The position numbers and the translations under genes are program-made. A stretch of DNA of 31,135 bases from an uncultured Prevotella sp. (GTDB taxonomy: Bacteria > Bacteroidota > Bacteroidia > Bacteroidales > Bacteroidaceae), in contig CAAGFF010000101.1 in assembly GCA_900769055.1 (NCBI GenBank), positions 1 through 31,135 on the forward strand, in the 5' to 3' direction. Under the pieces are notes generated by a model. That model ran no database searches and was not told the origin of the DNA. It was given only the letters and a program-made list of their open reading frames with translations. Positions 7,625-15,966 of this stretch are shown here, in pieces (the stretch's first letter is position 1; each line of letters opens with the position of its first letter).

Positions 7625-9076
7625 TTAATTGCCGTCTGGATATTCCTGCACGACTTTGTCCATGAACGTTACTCTGTTAGTGAGCCATGTCTTCATGCGG
7701 GCAATCTCAGTATCAGGGTTCTTGCCTATTGGCCAGCGGCTTATGTCTCTCTGCATGGCCTCACTGAAGCCATCGGCATAGCGCATGGTCTCAGGCCAGA
7801 ACTCGGACATAATTCGGTCCTTCATCATGCGCCATCTCATGCGCACGGCATTGACAAAGGAGCGGTTCTTCCACATATCTGTGAAGAAGGAATTGACGTA
7901 GGGATAGTTGCTGATGTGGTTTGCCGGGTCGGTACCCAGTACGGTTTCCTTATAACTGGCGAAGAAGTCGTGACCAGTATACATATTGGCCCACTCGAAA
8001 TCGTAACCGGCATCGAAGTCCCATACAGGCCCGGCATGCCACTTCGTCTCGGCAGAGTCACGATAGAAAAATATGCTGCGCGGCGCTGCTACCTCGACAT
8101 TGTAGACGAAAGCCTGGATGAGCATGTAGTCGATGAACTCGAAGGCGGCGGCATTGGCGTAGAAGGAACGCCAGTCGTGACTCTTGATGGCATTCTCAAG
8201 GCTGGAGAACTGGTACTGGATGTACTGCAAGTCCTGGGTGGTGAGGTCGGAAGGACTCTTCACGCAGACGGGAAGCTTGTAGACAAGCGACCAGAAATTG
8301 TCTGTGGCGTTGGGCGACAGGTCAGGACCGTCATCGGCATCAAGCGAGAGGAGTATGCCGCCATCCTCGTTGATGTCCACACGGCTCTTGGCAACCTCTA
8401 TCTGCTCTGTTAGCTGATAAAGCCCCAGGAAATCGCCATTGAGCGTCAGCTCTACGTAACGTGAGTGATTGGTAAAGGGCAACCCTACCCCACTGGCCAT
8501 ATTGAAGACGAAGGTGTTCATGAGGTCGGTGGCATCACGGTAGTTGGCAAGCAACACCCAGTCCTTGTTCTTTGGCAGGCCGAGCATGGGTTGCTTCTTG
8601 TCGAACTTCAGGCGGTAGGGCTTCTTGTCGTACCACAACCACGTGGAGTTGCCACGGCCACGGATGCGGGCGGTAGCCGTGAGGTTCCACTGCGGGCAGT
8701 CGGACGTTACCTTGACTGTACAGTTGACATAGTCAGTCTTGTCCTTGCCAACGACTGGTGCCCCTCCCTCAGTAGTTATCTCTATGGTGGCTACCTTGTA
8801 TTTATAGATAGCAGGATTGAAGAGATAGAACTGGCCTGCGGTGACATCGCCAGCAACAAGCGAGTCCAAGTGATGCTCGCAGACAGCACCTTCGGGATGG
8901 TACATGCGCAAGGATGGCTGACCGTCAGAGGTGACGAACTCTACGGAGTCGTACTCTGCCAGCGGGATAGCGGCGACACCAAGCGAGGGGTCGTCATGCT
9001 GGAACCAGAGCGTGTCCTGAGAGCGAACAGGCAGGAATACCAGGCAAAGGGCAAGAAATGTGAGGTAACGTGTCAT
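7625..9076 (-). CDS. CotH-family kinase-like exported protein
   Basis: A 483-residue protein with a type I signal peptide (MTRYLTFLALCLVFLPVRSQ) and about 100 residues of N-terminal beta-rich extension. The CotH domain follows: IRGRGNSTW at 138-146, KPYRLKF at 152-158, GDFLGLYQLTEQIEV at 214-228 and WDFDAGYDF at 352-360. Bacillus CotH is an atypical protein kinase that phosphorylates spore coat proteins; in non-sporing Bacteroidota such proteins are common but their targets are unknown. Here it would act outside the cytoplasm, between SusD-2 and a putative peptidase. Whether it is catalytically active, or has ATP in that compartment, cannot be judged. A hairpin (9092-9142) lies in the 111-nt gap after SusD-2. 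Confidence 0.88.
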   Translation of the reverse strand: MTRYLTFLALCLVFLPVRSQDTLWFQHDDPSLGVAAIPLAEYDSVEFVTSDGQPSLRMYHPEGAVCEHHLDSLVAGDVTAGQFYLFNPAIYKYKVATIEITTEGGAPVVGKDKTDYVNCTVKVTSDCPQWNLTATARIRGRGNSTWLWYDKKPYRLKFDKKQPMLGLPKNKDWVLLANYRDATDLMNTFVFNMASGVGLPFTNHSRYVELTLNGDFLGLYQLTEQIEVAKSRVDINEDGGILLSLDADDGPDLSPNATDNFWSLVYKLPVCVKSPSDLTTQDLQYIQYQFSSLENAIKSHDWRSFYANAAAFEFIDYMLIQAFVYNVEVAAPRSIFFYRDSAETKWHAGPVWDFDAGYDFEWANMYTGHDFFASYKETVLGTDPANHISNYPYVNSFFTDMWKNRSFVNAVRMRWRMMKDRIMSEFWPETMRYADGFSEAMQRDISRWPIGKNPDTEIARMKTWLTNRVTFMDKVVQEYPDGN

Positions 9077-9091
9077 GATGATTGTTTGAAG

Positions 9092-9142
9092 AAGGCCTCA
9101 CCCACCACCTCACGACGGGGGAGGGTAAGCGGGCAAGGCCTT
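9092..9142 (-). other. Intercistronic inverted repeat
   Basis: AAGGCCT (9092-9098) is inverted at 9136-9142, with further partial pairing inside (CTCACCC against GGGTAAG). It lies between the SusD-2 stop and the CotH start. There is no T run on the minus strand after it, so it is more likely a processing or stability element, or an intergenic repeat, than a terminator. Confidence 0.35.
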
Positions 9143-9187
9143 TGATGTGTATGCTATGATTGTAGGAATATGGTTGGCAACGGGAGA

Positions 9188-10969
9188 TTAATATCCCAAG
9201 CCAATCTTGTCGTTCCAGTTAAGATACCAGTTGCGGGTATCGGTGAGGTCGCAATGTATGGCAGCCTTCATCACTCCGACATTCTCGGCTCCCTTGCGCT
9301 GATAAACCTTCTCGGCAAGGTAGGACGGGTCGTTGCGGCGAAGAGCCACACGCATGAGGTCGTAGAAGCGATAGCCCTCGAAGGCAAACTCCAGTGCCTC
9401 CTCCTGCATTATCAAGTCCTCCACCTTTTCCATCTGGTAGTCAAGGCGCACGGCCTCGTCGGTCTCCAATGTGTCGTCGGGCATCTCATAATACTCGTTC
9501 ACATCGGCACGTCCACTACCGCGGGAGTGGATGCCCATGGTATTCTCGTCCGTATCGTAGTCGGAGAGCAGCACATACTTGAGATTGGGGAAGTCAAACT
9601 GCCTAATCCATGACTCAGACTCTGGATAGTAAGGAATAACGTGCTCCTCGATGACGTTGTTGTTCAGTCCACGCTTGAGTATCTGGAAAGCGAAGCGCGG
9701 ATAGCCGGCACGGTTGAGTGCCTCGGCAAGGCGCAGATAAACCATGGTGCGGCGGTAGATATGAACATTGCGCGTCGAATACTTATCCAATAAGGAGAAG
9801 TCGGTGAGGTACTTGCCATCGGCTATTACGGTCATGCCCGTGGCTGGTGAATACCACGCAGACTGAAGTCTGAGGTCACCTGTTCTGAGGTTCTGAAGTC
9901 CCTCGGGAGCATAGACAACTTTCTTTGCAGGATAGCTAAGCTCGCAATATTTCTGTGCGGCAGAAATCTCAATTATGCGCTGCGACGGCTGAGCCGACAC
10001 CTTGTAGTTGTTGTCCTTACTCGAATTGAAGATATTGCGCAACTCGCTGTAGTTGCCCTCAGAGGGTATGGAGTCGCCAGGAATCATGGTAATCAGCTCG
10101 CCATTCTGGCTCAAGGTCTCTGTACTGAACACATTGTATGACCACGAATCAAATGTCGTCTGCCAGTTGGAACCTATATTGTACCATCTTACGCAGTTGA
10201 TCGAGGTAGGATACGCCGTCTCTGCTCCATTGCGTGTGCTCAGATACTTGTAGTAGGCCATGGCAGCCTCCTTGTAGTGGCCTGCCCAGAGGTTGAGGTC
10301 GCCCAGAAGGATGTAGATGGGGAAATAGAACAGCTTTGAGTCTGTATTGCGTATGTCGCCATAATTGGGTGTCTCGATGTCGGCATAGGGAGCGATGTCA
10401 GCTATGAGATAGTCGCACACCTCACGGATATCCTTGGTGGCATGGTCGCGGTCAGCCTCCTCCTTGGAGAGTATAGGCTCAGTCACGAACGGCACACGGC
10501 CATAGTTGATGGCTAACTGCAGGTAGGTCCATGCACGGAAAGCCTTCACGGCTGCATACTCCCGCATGAAGATATACTCGTTGCGGTTGTTCTTCAACGC
10601 CGTATCGACCTTGGCGATGAAGTAGTTGCAGTTGTTGATGACGGCATAGTAGTCGCGGGGAGAGTTGTAGACATTGCTGTCGCCAATCTGGAAGAGCGCG
10701 ATGTCACGGAGGTCAGACGACGTGCTGCTGTTGATGTCCATGAGGTCTCCACGCAGCTCGCCCAGCAGGATTGTCCTGTCGGCGAGGTTCTGTAGCTTGT
10801 CAAGGATGCCAGTGACAGAATAGATGGTGTCGGTGGCATTGCCGAGATGCCCCTTGTCGGCATAGATTACTTGATCCGAGTCCTGGTCAAAGAAGTCACC
10901 GCAGGATGTCACGGTGAACATCAGTGAGCCCAGAAGGAGCGAGGGGGCTATAATAGATTTCAATTTCAT
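9188..10969 (-). CDS. SusD/RagB-family lipoprotein (SusD-2)
   Basis: A 593-residue surface lipoprotein that would form the ligand-binding lid of SusC-2. The signal sequence MKLKSIIAPSLLLGSLMFTV ends in a lipobox with Cys23, followed by GDFFDQDSDQ. The body has SusD-type helical TPR segments (for example the YYAVINNCNYFIAKVD region and the AVKAFRAWTYLQLAINYGRVPFV motif) and the C-terminal ALEFAFEGYRFYDLMR signature near 535. The ATG at 10969 was chosen; an in-frame TTG nine bases upstream is less likely. It starts 13 nt after the SusC-2 stop, so the pair is cotranscribed. SusD proteins usually bind glycans, but some SusCD pairs handle peptides, and the sequence does not say which applies. Confidence 0.93.
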   Translation of the reverse strand: MKLKSIIAPSLLLGSLMFTVTSCGDFFDQDSDQVIYADKGHLGNATDTIYSVTGILDKLQNLADRTILLGELRGDLMDINSSTSSDLRDIALFQIGDSNVYNSPRDYYAVINNCNYFIAKVDTALKNNRNEYIFMREYAAVKAFRAWTYLQLAINYGRVPFVTEPILSKEEADRDHATKDIREVCDYLIADIAPYADIETPNYGDIRNTDSKLFYFPIYILLGDLNLWAGHYKEAAMAYYKYLSTRNGAETAYPTSINCVRWYNIGSNWQTTFDSWSYNVFSTETLSQNGELITMIPGDSIPSEGNYSELRNIFNSSKDNNYKVSAQPSQRIIEISAAQKYCELSYPAKKVVYAPEGLQNLRTGDLRLQSAWYSPATGMTVIADGKYLTDFSLLDKYSTRNVHIYRRTMVYLRLAEALNRAGYPRFAFQILKRGLNNNVIEEHVIPYYPESESWIRQFDFPNLKYVLLSDYDTDENTMGIHSRGSGRADVNEYYEMPDDTLETDEAVRLDYQMEKVEDLIMQEEALEFAFEGYRFYDLMRVALRRNDPSYLAEKVYQRKGAENVGVMKAAIHCDLTDTRNWYLNWNDKIGLGY

Positions 10970-10982
10970 AATAGACAATAGT

Positions 10983-13900
10983 TTAAAGGTTTATTTTAAC
11001 ACCGGCAACGAAGCTGCGGCTCTGTGGGAGCTGTCCGAGGTCGATGCCCTGACCGATAACATTGGAAGTCATGCTGAACTCTGGGTCTGAGCCAAGATAC
11101 TTGCTGAAGGTGAGCAGGTTGTTGGCCTGTATCCAGAACTCAAATCCCTGAAGGAGCGTGGAGTTGACAGGCAGCGAGTAGCTCAAGGTAACGGTCTTGA
11201 GGCGCAGGTAGCTGCCGTCCTCTATCCAACGGTCGCTAAAGCGGCTGTTGCCCATTGGGTCCTGGAATGTGGCCTTTGGTATGTCTGTAACCTGTCCCTC
11301 GGTCTGCCAGCGGCGTGTAATGGCTGTGGTCTGGTTCATGAAACGGTTGCCACCCTCAAGCTGGCAGCGCATGTAGTTGTAGACATCATTGCCGAGGCTA
11401 TAGTTGAAATTGACATCAAGCTTGAAACGCTTGTAGGCCAGAGTGGTGAAGATATTACCATAGATATCCGGATTGGGGTCGCCAATGAATGTACGGTCGT
11501 GCTCGTCTATCTTGTGGTCGCCGTTAAGGTCTACGAAGCGCATGTCGCCGGCACCGAAATAGTTCTTGTCTACACCGTTGTCGCCAAGTACGTAGAGAGC
11601 AGCCTCAGCAGCTTCCTCGCTTGTACTGAACACTCCGTCGGTGACATAGCCATAGAACATGTTGGCAGGCTTGCCAACCTCCGTGCGGATGGTAGCACCA
11701 TAGACAGAGGTGTCGAAAGAGGTGGCACCATCGGCAAGCGACGTAATCTTGTTCTTGTAATGGCCTACGCTGAAACCAAGCTCCCACTGGAAGGACTTCA
11801 TGGCAACAAGCTTGCCAACGGCTGTAACGTCGAAGCCCTCATTCTTCAGAGAGCCACCATTGCCCCAGTTCTTCTCGATACCGGTGAGGAAGCCGAGTGC
11901 CTGATAGGTGAGCAGATGGTCGGTCTTGCTGTTGAAATAGTTGAAGCGGAGGTTAAGCCTGTTGTTGATGAGATTGGTCTCGAAGCCAACGTTGAAGCGC
12001 TTGGTGGTTTCCCACTGTAGTCTTGTGTTTCCGATATTCTCGAACGAGATACCCGAGATGGCATCAAGGAACTTGACTGCACTGAAGTAGCTGCGTGCGG
12101 CAAAGTAGTCGATGTCGTCATTTCCGCTGATGTCATAACCAACGTTCAGACGGAGATAGTCAATGCCCTTTACCTTGGCAAACCATGGCTCGTTGCTGAC
12201 TACCCATGATGCCTGCACACCAGGGAAGATACCCCATGCGGCATCGAAAGCCTTGAGGGAGTTGTCGGCATCGGCACCAAAGCGTGATGAAGCCTCAGCA
12301 GTGAGGTTGGCCTGCAAATAGTAACGCTGCAGATAGTTGTACTCTGCCTGAGCATACCATGCCACGGAATTCCAGCTGTCGTTGGAGCCAACGGTGTTGG
12401 CATTTAGCAGGGCGGAGCTCATGAACGGAGTCTTGTCGCTACCTGTGTTGTAACCCCACTGGGAGTTCAGGGTGTAGCTCTCCCAATTGATGCGGGCACC
12501 ACCAAACACATGCACGGCATGGGCACCATAGCTGTTGCTCCAGTCCACACGGGTGTCGCTCATCACGGAGTTCTGCTTGGAGAAGAGCGAGCGTGTCTCG
12601 TTCTCACGTACGGCATTGACACTTGACACGTAGTAGCTCGGCACACCATTGACAGGAATGTAGAACTTCTCATTGGTGTTCACGAGGTTGTAGCTGAAAT
12701 GCTCGCTTACAAAGAGGTGTGGGTTGAACTGATATTTCGGTGTCACGGTAATGTTGATCATCGAATTCTCGAAACGGTTCTTGTTCTCTGCCTCACCATA
12801 CTCATTAACAGCCACTGGGTTGGCCAGCTTGTAGTTGTAGTTAGGATATTCTGCCAACGCCTCATCAAGATAGCTCTCATCGGAGATGTCGAGGTAAGAG
12901 TCTGACAAAATTCCGTTGGCGTATGCGTAAGGACTCAGCATCGGGCTCTTGGCGTATGCAAGAAAGGCGGTCGATGTTGGCGTACCCTCATCATAGTTAG
13001 CAGGTGCTCCGTCATTACGCAGGTTGCGGGTCTGGTTGGCAAACGAGGCGTCGAAACGGACAGAGAACTCGTTGGTGAGCTTGATATCGGTATTGAAACG
13101 GATATTGAGCCTGTCCATACCATTGTTCTTCAATACACTCTGGTTGCTGATATATCCCAATGACAGGTTATAGTTGGCAACGTCGTCACCACCCTCCACG
13201 TTGATGCTGTAATTCTGCGTGATGGCAGTACGGTACACGAGGTCCTTCCAGTCTGTATCGTTGTGATACTGTGGATAATAGTAGTAGTTGGGGTCCTCGT
13301 TGAGGAACTTGAAGTTGGTAATGGTGGTGTTGGTGGTCGAGAGCAGGTCAGAGGCATAGCTTTTGAACTGTGAGGCATTCATCACATCAATGAACTTCGG
13401 CTCAAGGGTAACGCCGGCAGAGAGGCTTGCCGTGATACGGGTAGCCATGCTGTGGTTGCGGCGGGTCTCGATGAGGATAACACCGTTTGCGCCCTTGGCA
13501 CCATAGAGTGCGGTACCGTTGCGGAGCACCGTCACCTTCTCTATGTCTGAGGGACTGATGTTTGAGAGTATGTCATTGTAGAAGCCCTCATGGAGCATTG
13601 TACGGCCAAACTGCTGGTCGAAGATGACACCATCAACAACAATGAGCGGCTGCGCATTGATGTTGAGCGAGTTGATACCGTTCATGAACATCACTCCACC
13701 GATGCCCGGCGTGCCGTTGCGGTTGATGACGCGCACGTCTGCGCCAAGCCTCTTCTGCACCTCATCCTCGATGGTAACGGCATTTGAGTACCTGAAGTCG
13801 GTAGCGCTCTCCGTGCCAAGAACGTTGGTACCGTCGGCATACTCCTTGCTGAAAGTCTCAGGATAAAGCATCACGTCACGCTGTTCCTCGCCCTTGACGA

Positions 13901-14228
13901 GGCCAATCTTGGCCATATTGAGGTCTGGTGCCGATACCTGCAACGAGGTGGCGAACAAAGGAACCTTCAGCTCGTAAGTTCCGTCGGAATGGGAAAGAGT
14001 ACTGTAGCCATCAACTTCTGCCGTACGGATCATGGCTCCAGAAACGGGATTGTTGGTGGTAGCATTGAGCACACGGCCCTTTACGACACGTGTGGGATAT
14101 TGCTTTCTCGGCTTGGCAGGCTGTTCCCTCTTTGCTGACGGAGCAACATCGTCGGCCTCATCCTGCGCAAAGGCTGGGGCGGCACTGAACATCATCAGCG
14201 ACAAGCCGTAAATGATATATCTTTTCAT
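10983..14228 (-). CDS. SusC/RagA TonB-dependent outer-membrane importer (SusC-2)
   Basis: A 1081-residue outer-membrane TonB-dependent transporter. It has a signal peptide (MKRYIIYGLSLMMFSAAPAF plus AQ), a CarboxypepD_reg-like N-terminal domain (about 47-120), a plug domain with LIVVDGVIFDQ and DIEKVTVLRNGTALYGAKGA, and a long beta-barrel ending SRSFVAGVKINL with a C-terminal hydrophobic residue. It lacks the usual LxEVVVxGYG stretch between the N-terminal domain and the plug, which SusC-1 retains in altered form, so this is the more divergent transporter. It forms the channel of the SusC-2/SusD-2 pair, with the FAS1 lipoprotein gene at 14247 ending 18 nt upstream. Confidence 0.93.
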   Translation of the reverse strand: MKRYIIYGLSLMMFSAAPAFAQDEADDVAPSAKREQPAKPRKQYPTRVVKGRVLNATTNNPVSGAMIRTAEVDGYSTLSHSDGTYELKVPLFATSLQVSAPDLNMAKIGLVKGEEQRDVMLYPETFSKEYADGTNVLGTESATDFRYSNAVTIEDEVQKRLGADVRVINRNGTPGIGGVMFMNGINSLNINAQPLIVVDGVIFDQQFGRTMLHEGFYNDILSNISPSDIEKVTVLRNGTALYGAKGANGVILIETRRNHSMATRITASLSAGVTLEPKFIDVMNASQFKSYASDLLSTTNTTITNFKFLNEDPNYYYYPQYHNDTDWKDLVYRTAITQNYSINVEGGDDVANYNLSLGYISNQSVLKNNGMDRLNIRFNTDIKLTNEFSVRFDASFANQTRNLRNDGAPANYDEGTPTSTAFLAYAKSPMLSPYAYANGILSDSYLDISDESYLDEALAEYPNYNYKLANPVAVNEYGEAENKNRFENSMINITVTPKYQFNPHLFVSEHFSYNLVNTNEKFYIPVNGVPSYYVSSVNAVRENETRSLFSKQNSVMSDTRVDWSNSYGAHAVHVFGGARINWESYTLNSQWGYNTGSDKTPFMSSALLNANTVGSNDSWNSVAWYAQAEYNYLQRYYLQANLTAEASSRFGADADNSLKAFDAAWGIFPGVQASWVVSNEPWFAKVKGIDYLRLNVGYDISGNDDIDYFAARSYFSAVKFLDAISGISFENIGNTRLQWETTKRFNVGFETNLINNRLNLRFNYFNSKTDHLLTYQALGFLTGIEKNWGNGGSLKNEGFDVTAVGKLVAMKSFQWELGFSVGHYKNKITSLADGATSFDTSVYGATIRTEVGKPANMFYGYVTDGVFSTSEEAAEAALYVLGDNGVDKNYFGAGDMRFVDLNGDHKIDEHDRTFIGDPNPDIYGNIFTTLAYKRFKLDVNFNYSLGNDVYNYMRCQLEGGNRFMNQTTAITRRWQTEGQVTDIPKATFQDPMGNSRFSDRWIEDGSYLRLKTVTLSYSLPVNSTLLQGFEFWIQANNLLTFSKYLGSDPEFSMTSNVIGQGIDLGQLPQSRSFVAGVKINL

Positions 14229-14246
14229 TGCGTATAGTTTTCTGGG

Positions 14247-15938
14247 TTAGTTATTCGAAAGATTCTTCGCAGCCTCCTCGGTGGCCTCGTAATGTGGCTT
14301 TAGGATGAGGCAGTCAATGCGCAGGGTACGTGTCCACTTGGTGAGGTTGGCACTTGTCACGCGTGAGAGCAGCTGTATCTTTACCTGGTGGTCGGACAAG
14401 CCATAGCTGCAAGTGGGGAACTTAAACTCCTTGGCAACGAGCATGGTGTCGACAACATCGGGAGTAGACTCGAAGTAGCCGGTTATATGCTTCAGGGTGT
14501 TCTTACCGTTCTGGTCGTTATAGCCCAGCTTTACCTGAAGTCTTACAGGCAGGCGCTTCTCGGCAGCTGCCAGAGTGTCGGAGGCTATGGCAGGGGCGGT
14601 AACGACATAAATGTCGTAAGGAACATTCGACAGAACATCTGGTATGCCGAACATCACGATGGGGTTCACAGATGTATTCTCTGGTACAATCTCGACAAAG
14701 GTGTTGCCGGAAATCTTGCCAAAGAAAGGATTGTCTGTAGCTACCTCGCATACGGTGAGCGGGTCCTCGGCATATGCTATACTGTCCTGCGTGAGAATGG
14801 ACTCAGCCTCTATCTTTATTGTCTGCAAGAAGTTCTGTGTCGGCTGTATGTTGTACTTTGAAGCCTTCAGAACCTGACCGTTACTGCACTCCACAGCCTC
14901 AGTGCCGTCGAAAACGCCACCGGCACTGAATGGCTTGTAATAGGTGCCGTAGGCATCAGCAATCTCACGACGATAACGCATCTCCCATGACAAGGCAGAG
15001 GTGGAGACGGCAGAGTCACGGATGGCCGGCTCAGGATTGGTCGTACGGCTGAAGAACGAGCCGGAAATCACTGACAGACGCGAATTTGCAAACTGCAGGG
15101 AGTCACGCTTGTTGACGGTATTGTCATAGTTGAACCAAGGCTCGTACTCTGTTACCATCCTGTTCCACTCGTCATTGGTGGGAGCAAGGAACAAGTAGCT
15201 ACTGTCCTCGTTGTTGATGAGTCCGTACTTGTTGAATATGGCGTTGTTGAGCACCGTTACAGAGTCGAGGTATACAATCATACCATCCTCGATACCTCCG
15301 GCAACGCTCTTGTCGGGGTCAAACTTGTAGACGCTGTACTGGTTGAGGAAGTTGTAGACGCTGTCCACATCCTCATCCAGTCCAAGATACTCATAGACAT
15401 TTGGGAAGTACTCAACCTGCTTGTCAAGTGTGAACAGCACGCCATTGCTGTAAAGGTCGTTGGCACTGCTGAGCTTCGAGTCACCAAGCATTGACTGTGT
15501 GAGCACCTTATACTTGCCGTTCATCATCGATATCGAGTCGTTGGTAAGACTCGATACCGGATGGCTATAAAGGGATATATGGTTCTGTACAAACTGGCGT
15601 ACAACGGTGTTGTCCTCTTCCTTGACACCGTTCTTCTCCTGCTCGTTGAAAGAACTGATAAGCTCATCAGCCTGCGCAGATGTGAAGTCAGCATCAACGG
15701 GCGCAAAGACGGAGAAGGTCTGTGAGCCGTTGAGTGTCTTGTCGTAACCGCAGGCCTGGATAACCCGTGTGAAGTTGGTCAGATTGTCCTGACTTGAGAT
15801 GGCCTGCCACAATGTGCCGTTGTTCGACACTGCCGCATCGTAGTGCTCATCCCAGTCATCGGTACAGGCTGCGCAGGCAAAGACTGCCGTTACGAGGGCT
15901 ACAGCCGACCGGGAAATGGTTATATTGGATAGTTTCAT
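14247..15938 (-). CDS. FAS1-domain lipoprotein (563 aa)
   Basis: An exported lipoprotein with signal MKLSNITISRSAVALVTAVF and Cys25 (or Cys22) as likely lipidation site, followed by TDDWDEHY. A FAS1 (fasciclin) domain occupies about 40-190, with TFSVFAPVDADF and the terminal NGVLFTLDKQV. A second FAS1-like segment follows (about 200-400, YLFLAPTNDEWNRM). The C-terminal 150 residues look like a beta-sandwich (VPYDIYVVTAPA, VRLQVKLGYN) similar in layout to the end of the next FAS1 protein upstream. FAS1 domains mediate adhesion or ligand binding. Its position directly before SusC-2 suggests an accessory surface subunit of that complex. There is no hydrolase motif. Confidence 0.82.
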   Translation of the reverse strand: MKLSNITISRSAVALVTAVFACAACTDDWDEHYDAAVSNNGTLWQAISSQDNLTNFTRVIQACGYDKTLNGSQTFSVFAPVDADFTSAQADELISSFNEQEKNGVKEEDNTVVRQFVQNHISLYSHPVSSLTNDSISMMNGKYKVLTQSMLGDSKLSSANDLYSNGVLFTLDKQVEYFPNVYEYLGLDEDVDSVYNFLNQYSVYKFDPDKSVAGGIEDGMIVYLDSVTVLNNAIFNKYGLINNEDSSYLFLAPTNDEWNRMVTEYEPWFNYDNTVNKRDSLQFANSRLSVISGSFFSRTTNPEPAIRDSAVSTSALSWEMRYRREIADAYGTYYKPFSAGGVFDGTEAVECSNGQVLKASKYNIQPTQNFLQTIKIEAESILTQDSIAYAEDPLTVCEVATDNPFFGKISGNTFVEIVPENTSVNPIVMFGIPDVLSNVPYDIYVVTAPAIASDTLAAAEKRLPVRLQVKLGYNDQNGKNTLKHITGYFESTPDVVDTMLVAKEFKFPTCSYGLSDHQVKIQLLSRVTSANLTKWTRTLRIDCLILKPHYEATEEAAKNLSNN

Positions 15939-15966
15939 TGTTGTATCTTTTTAGATGACTTGATTA

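Noticed and set aside
8465..9145. 226-codon open frame on the + strand
   Set aside because: Antisense to the CotH gene with its conserved motifs; no independent support.
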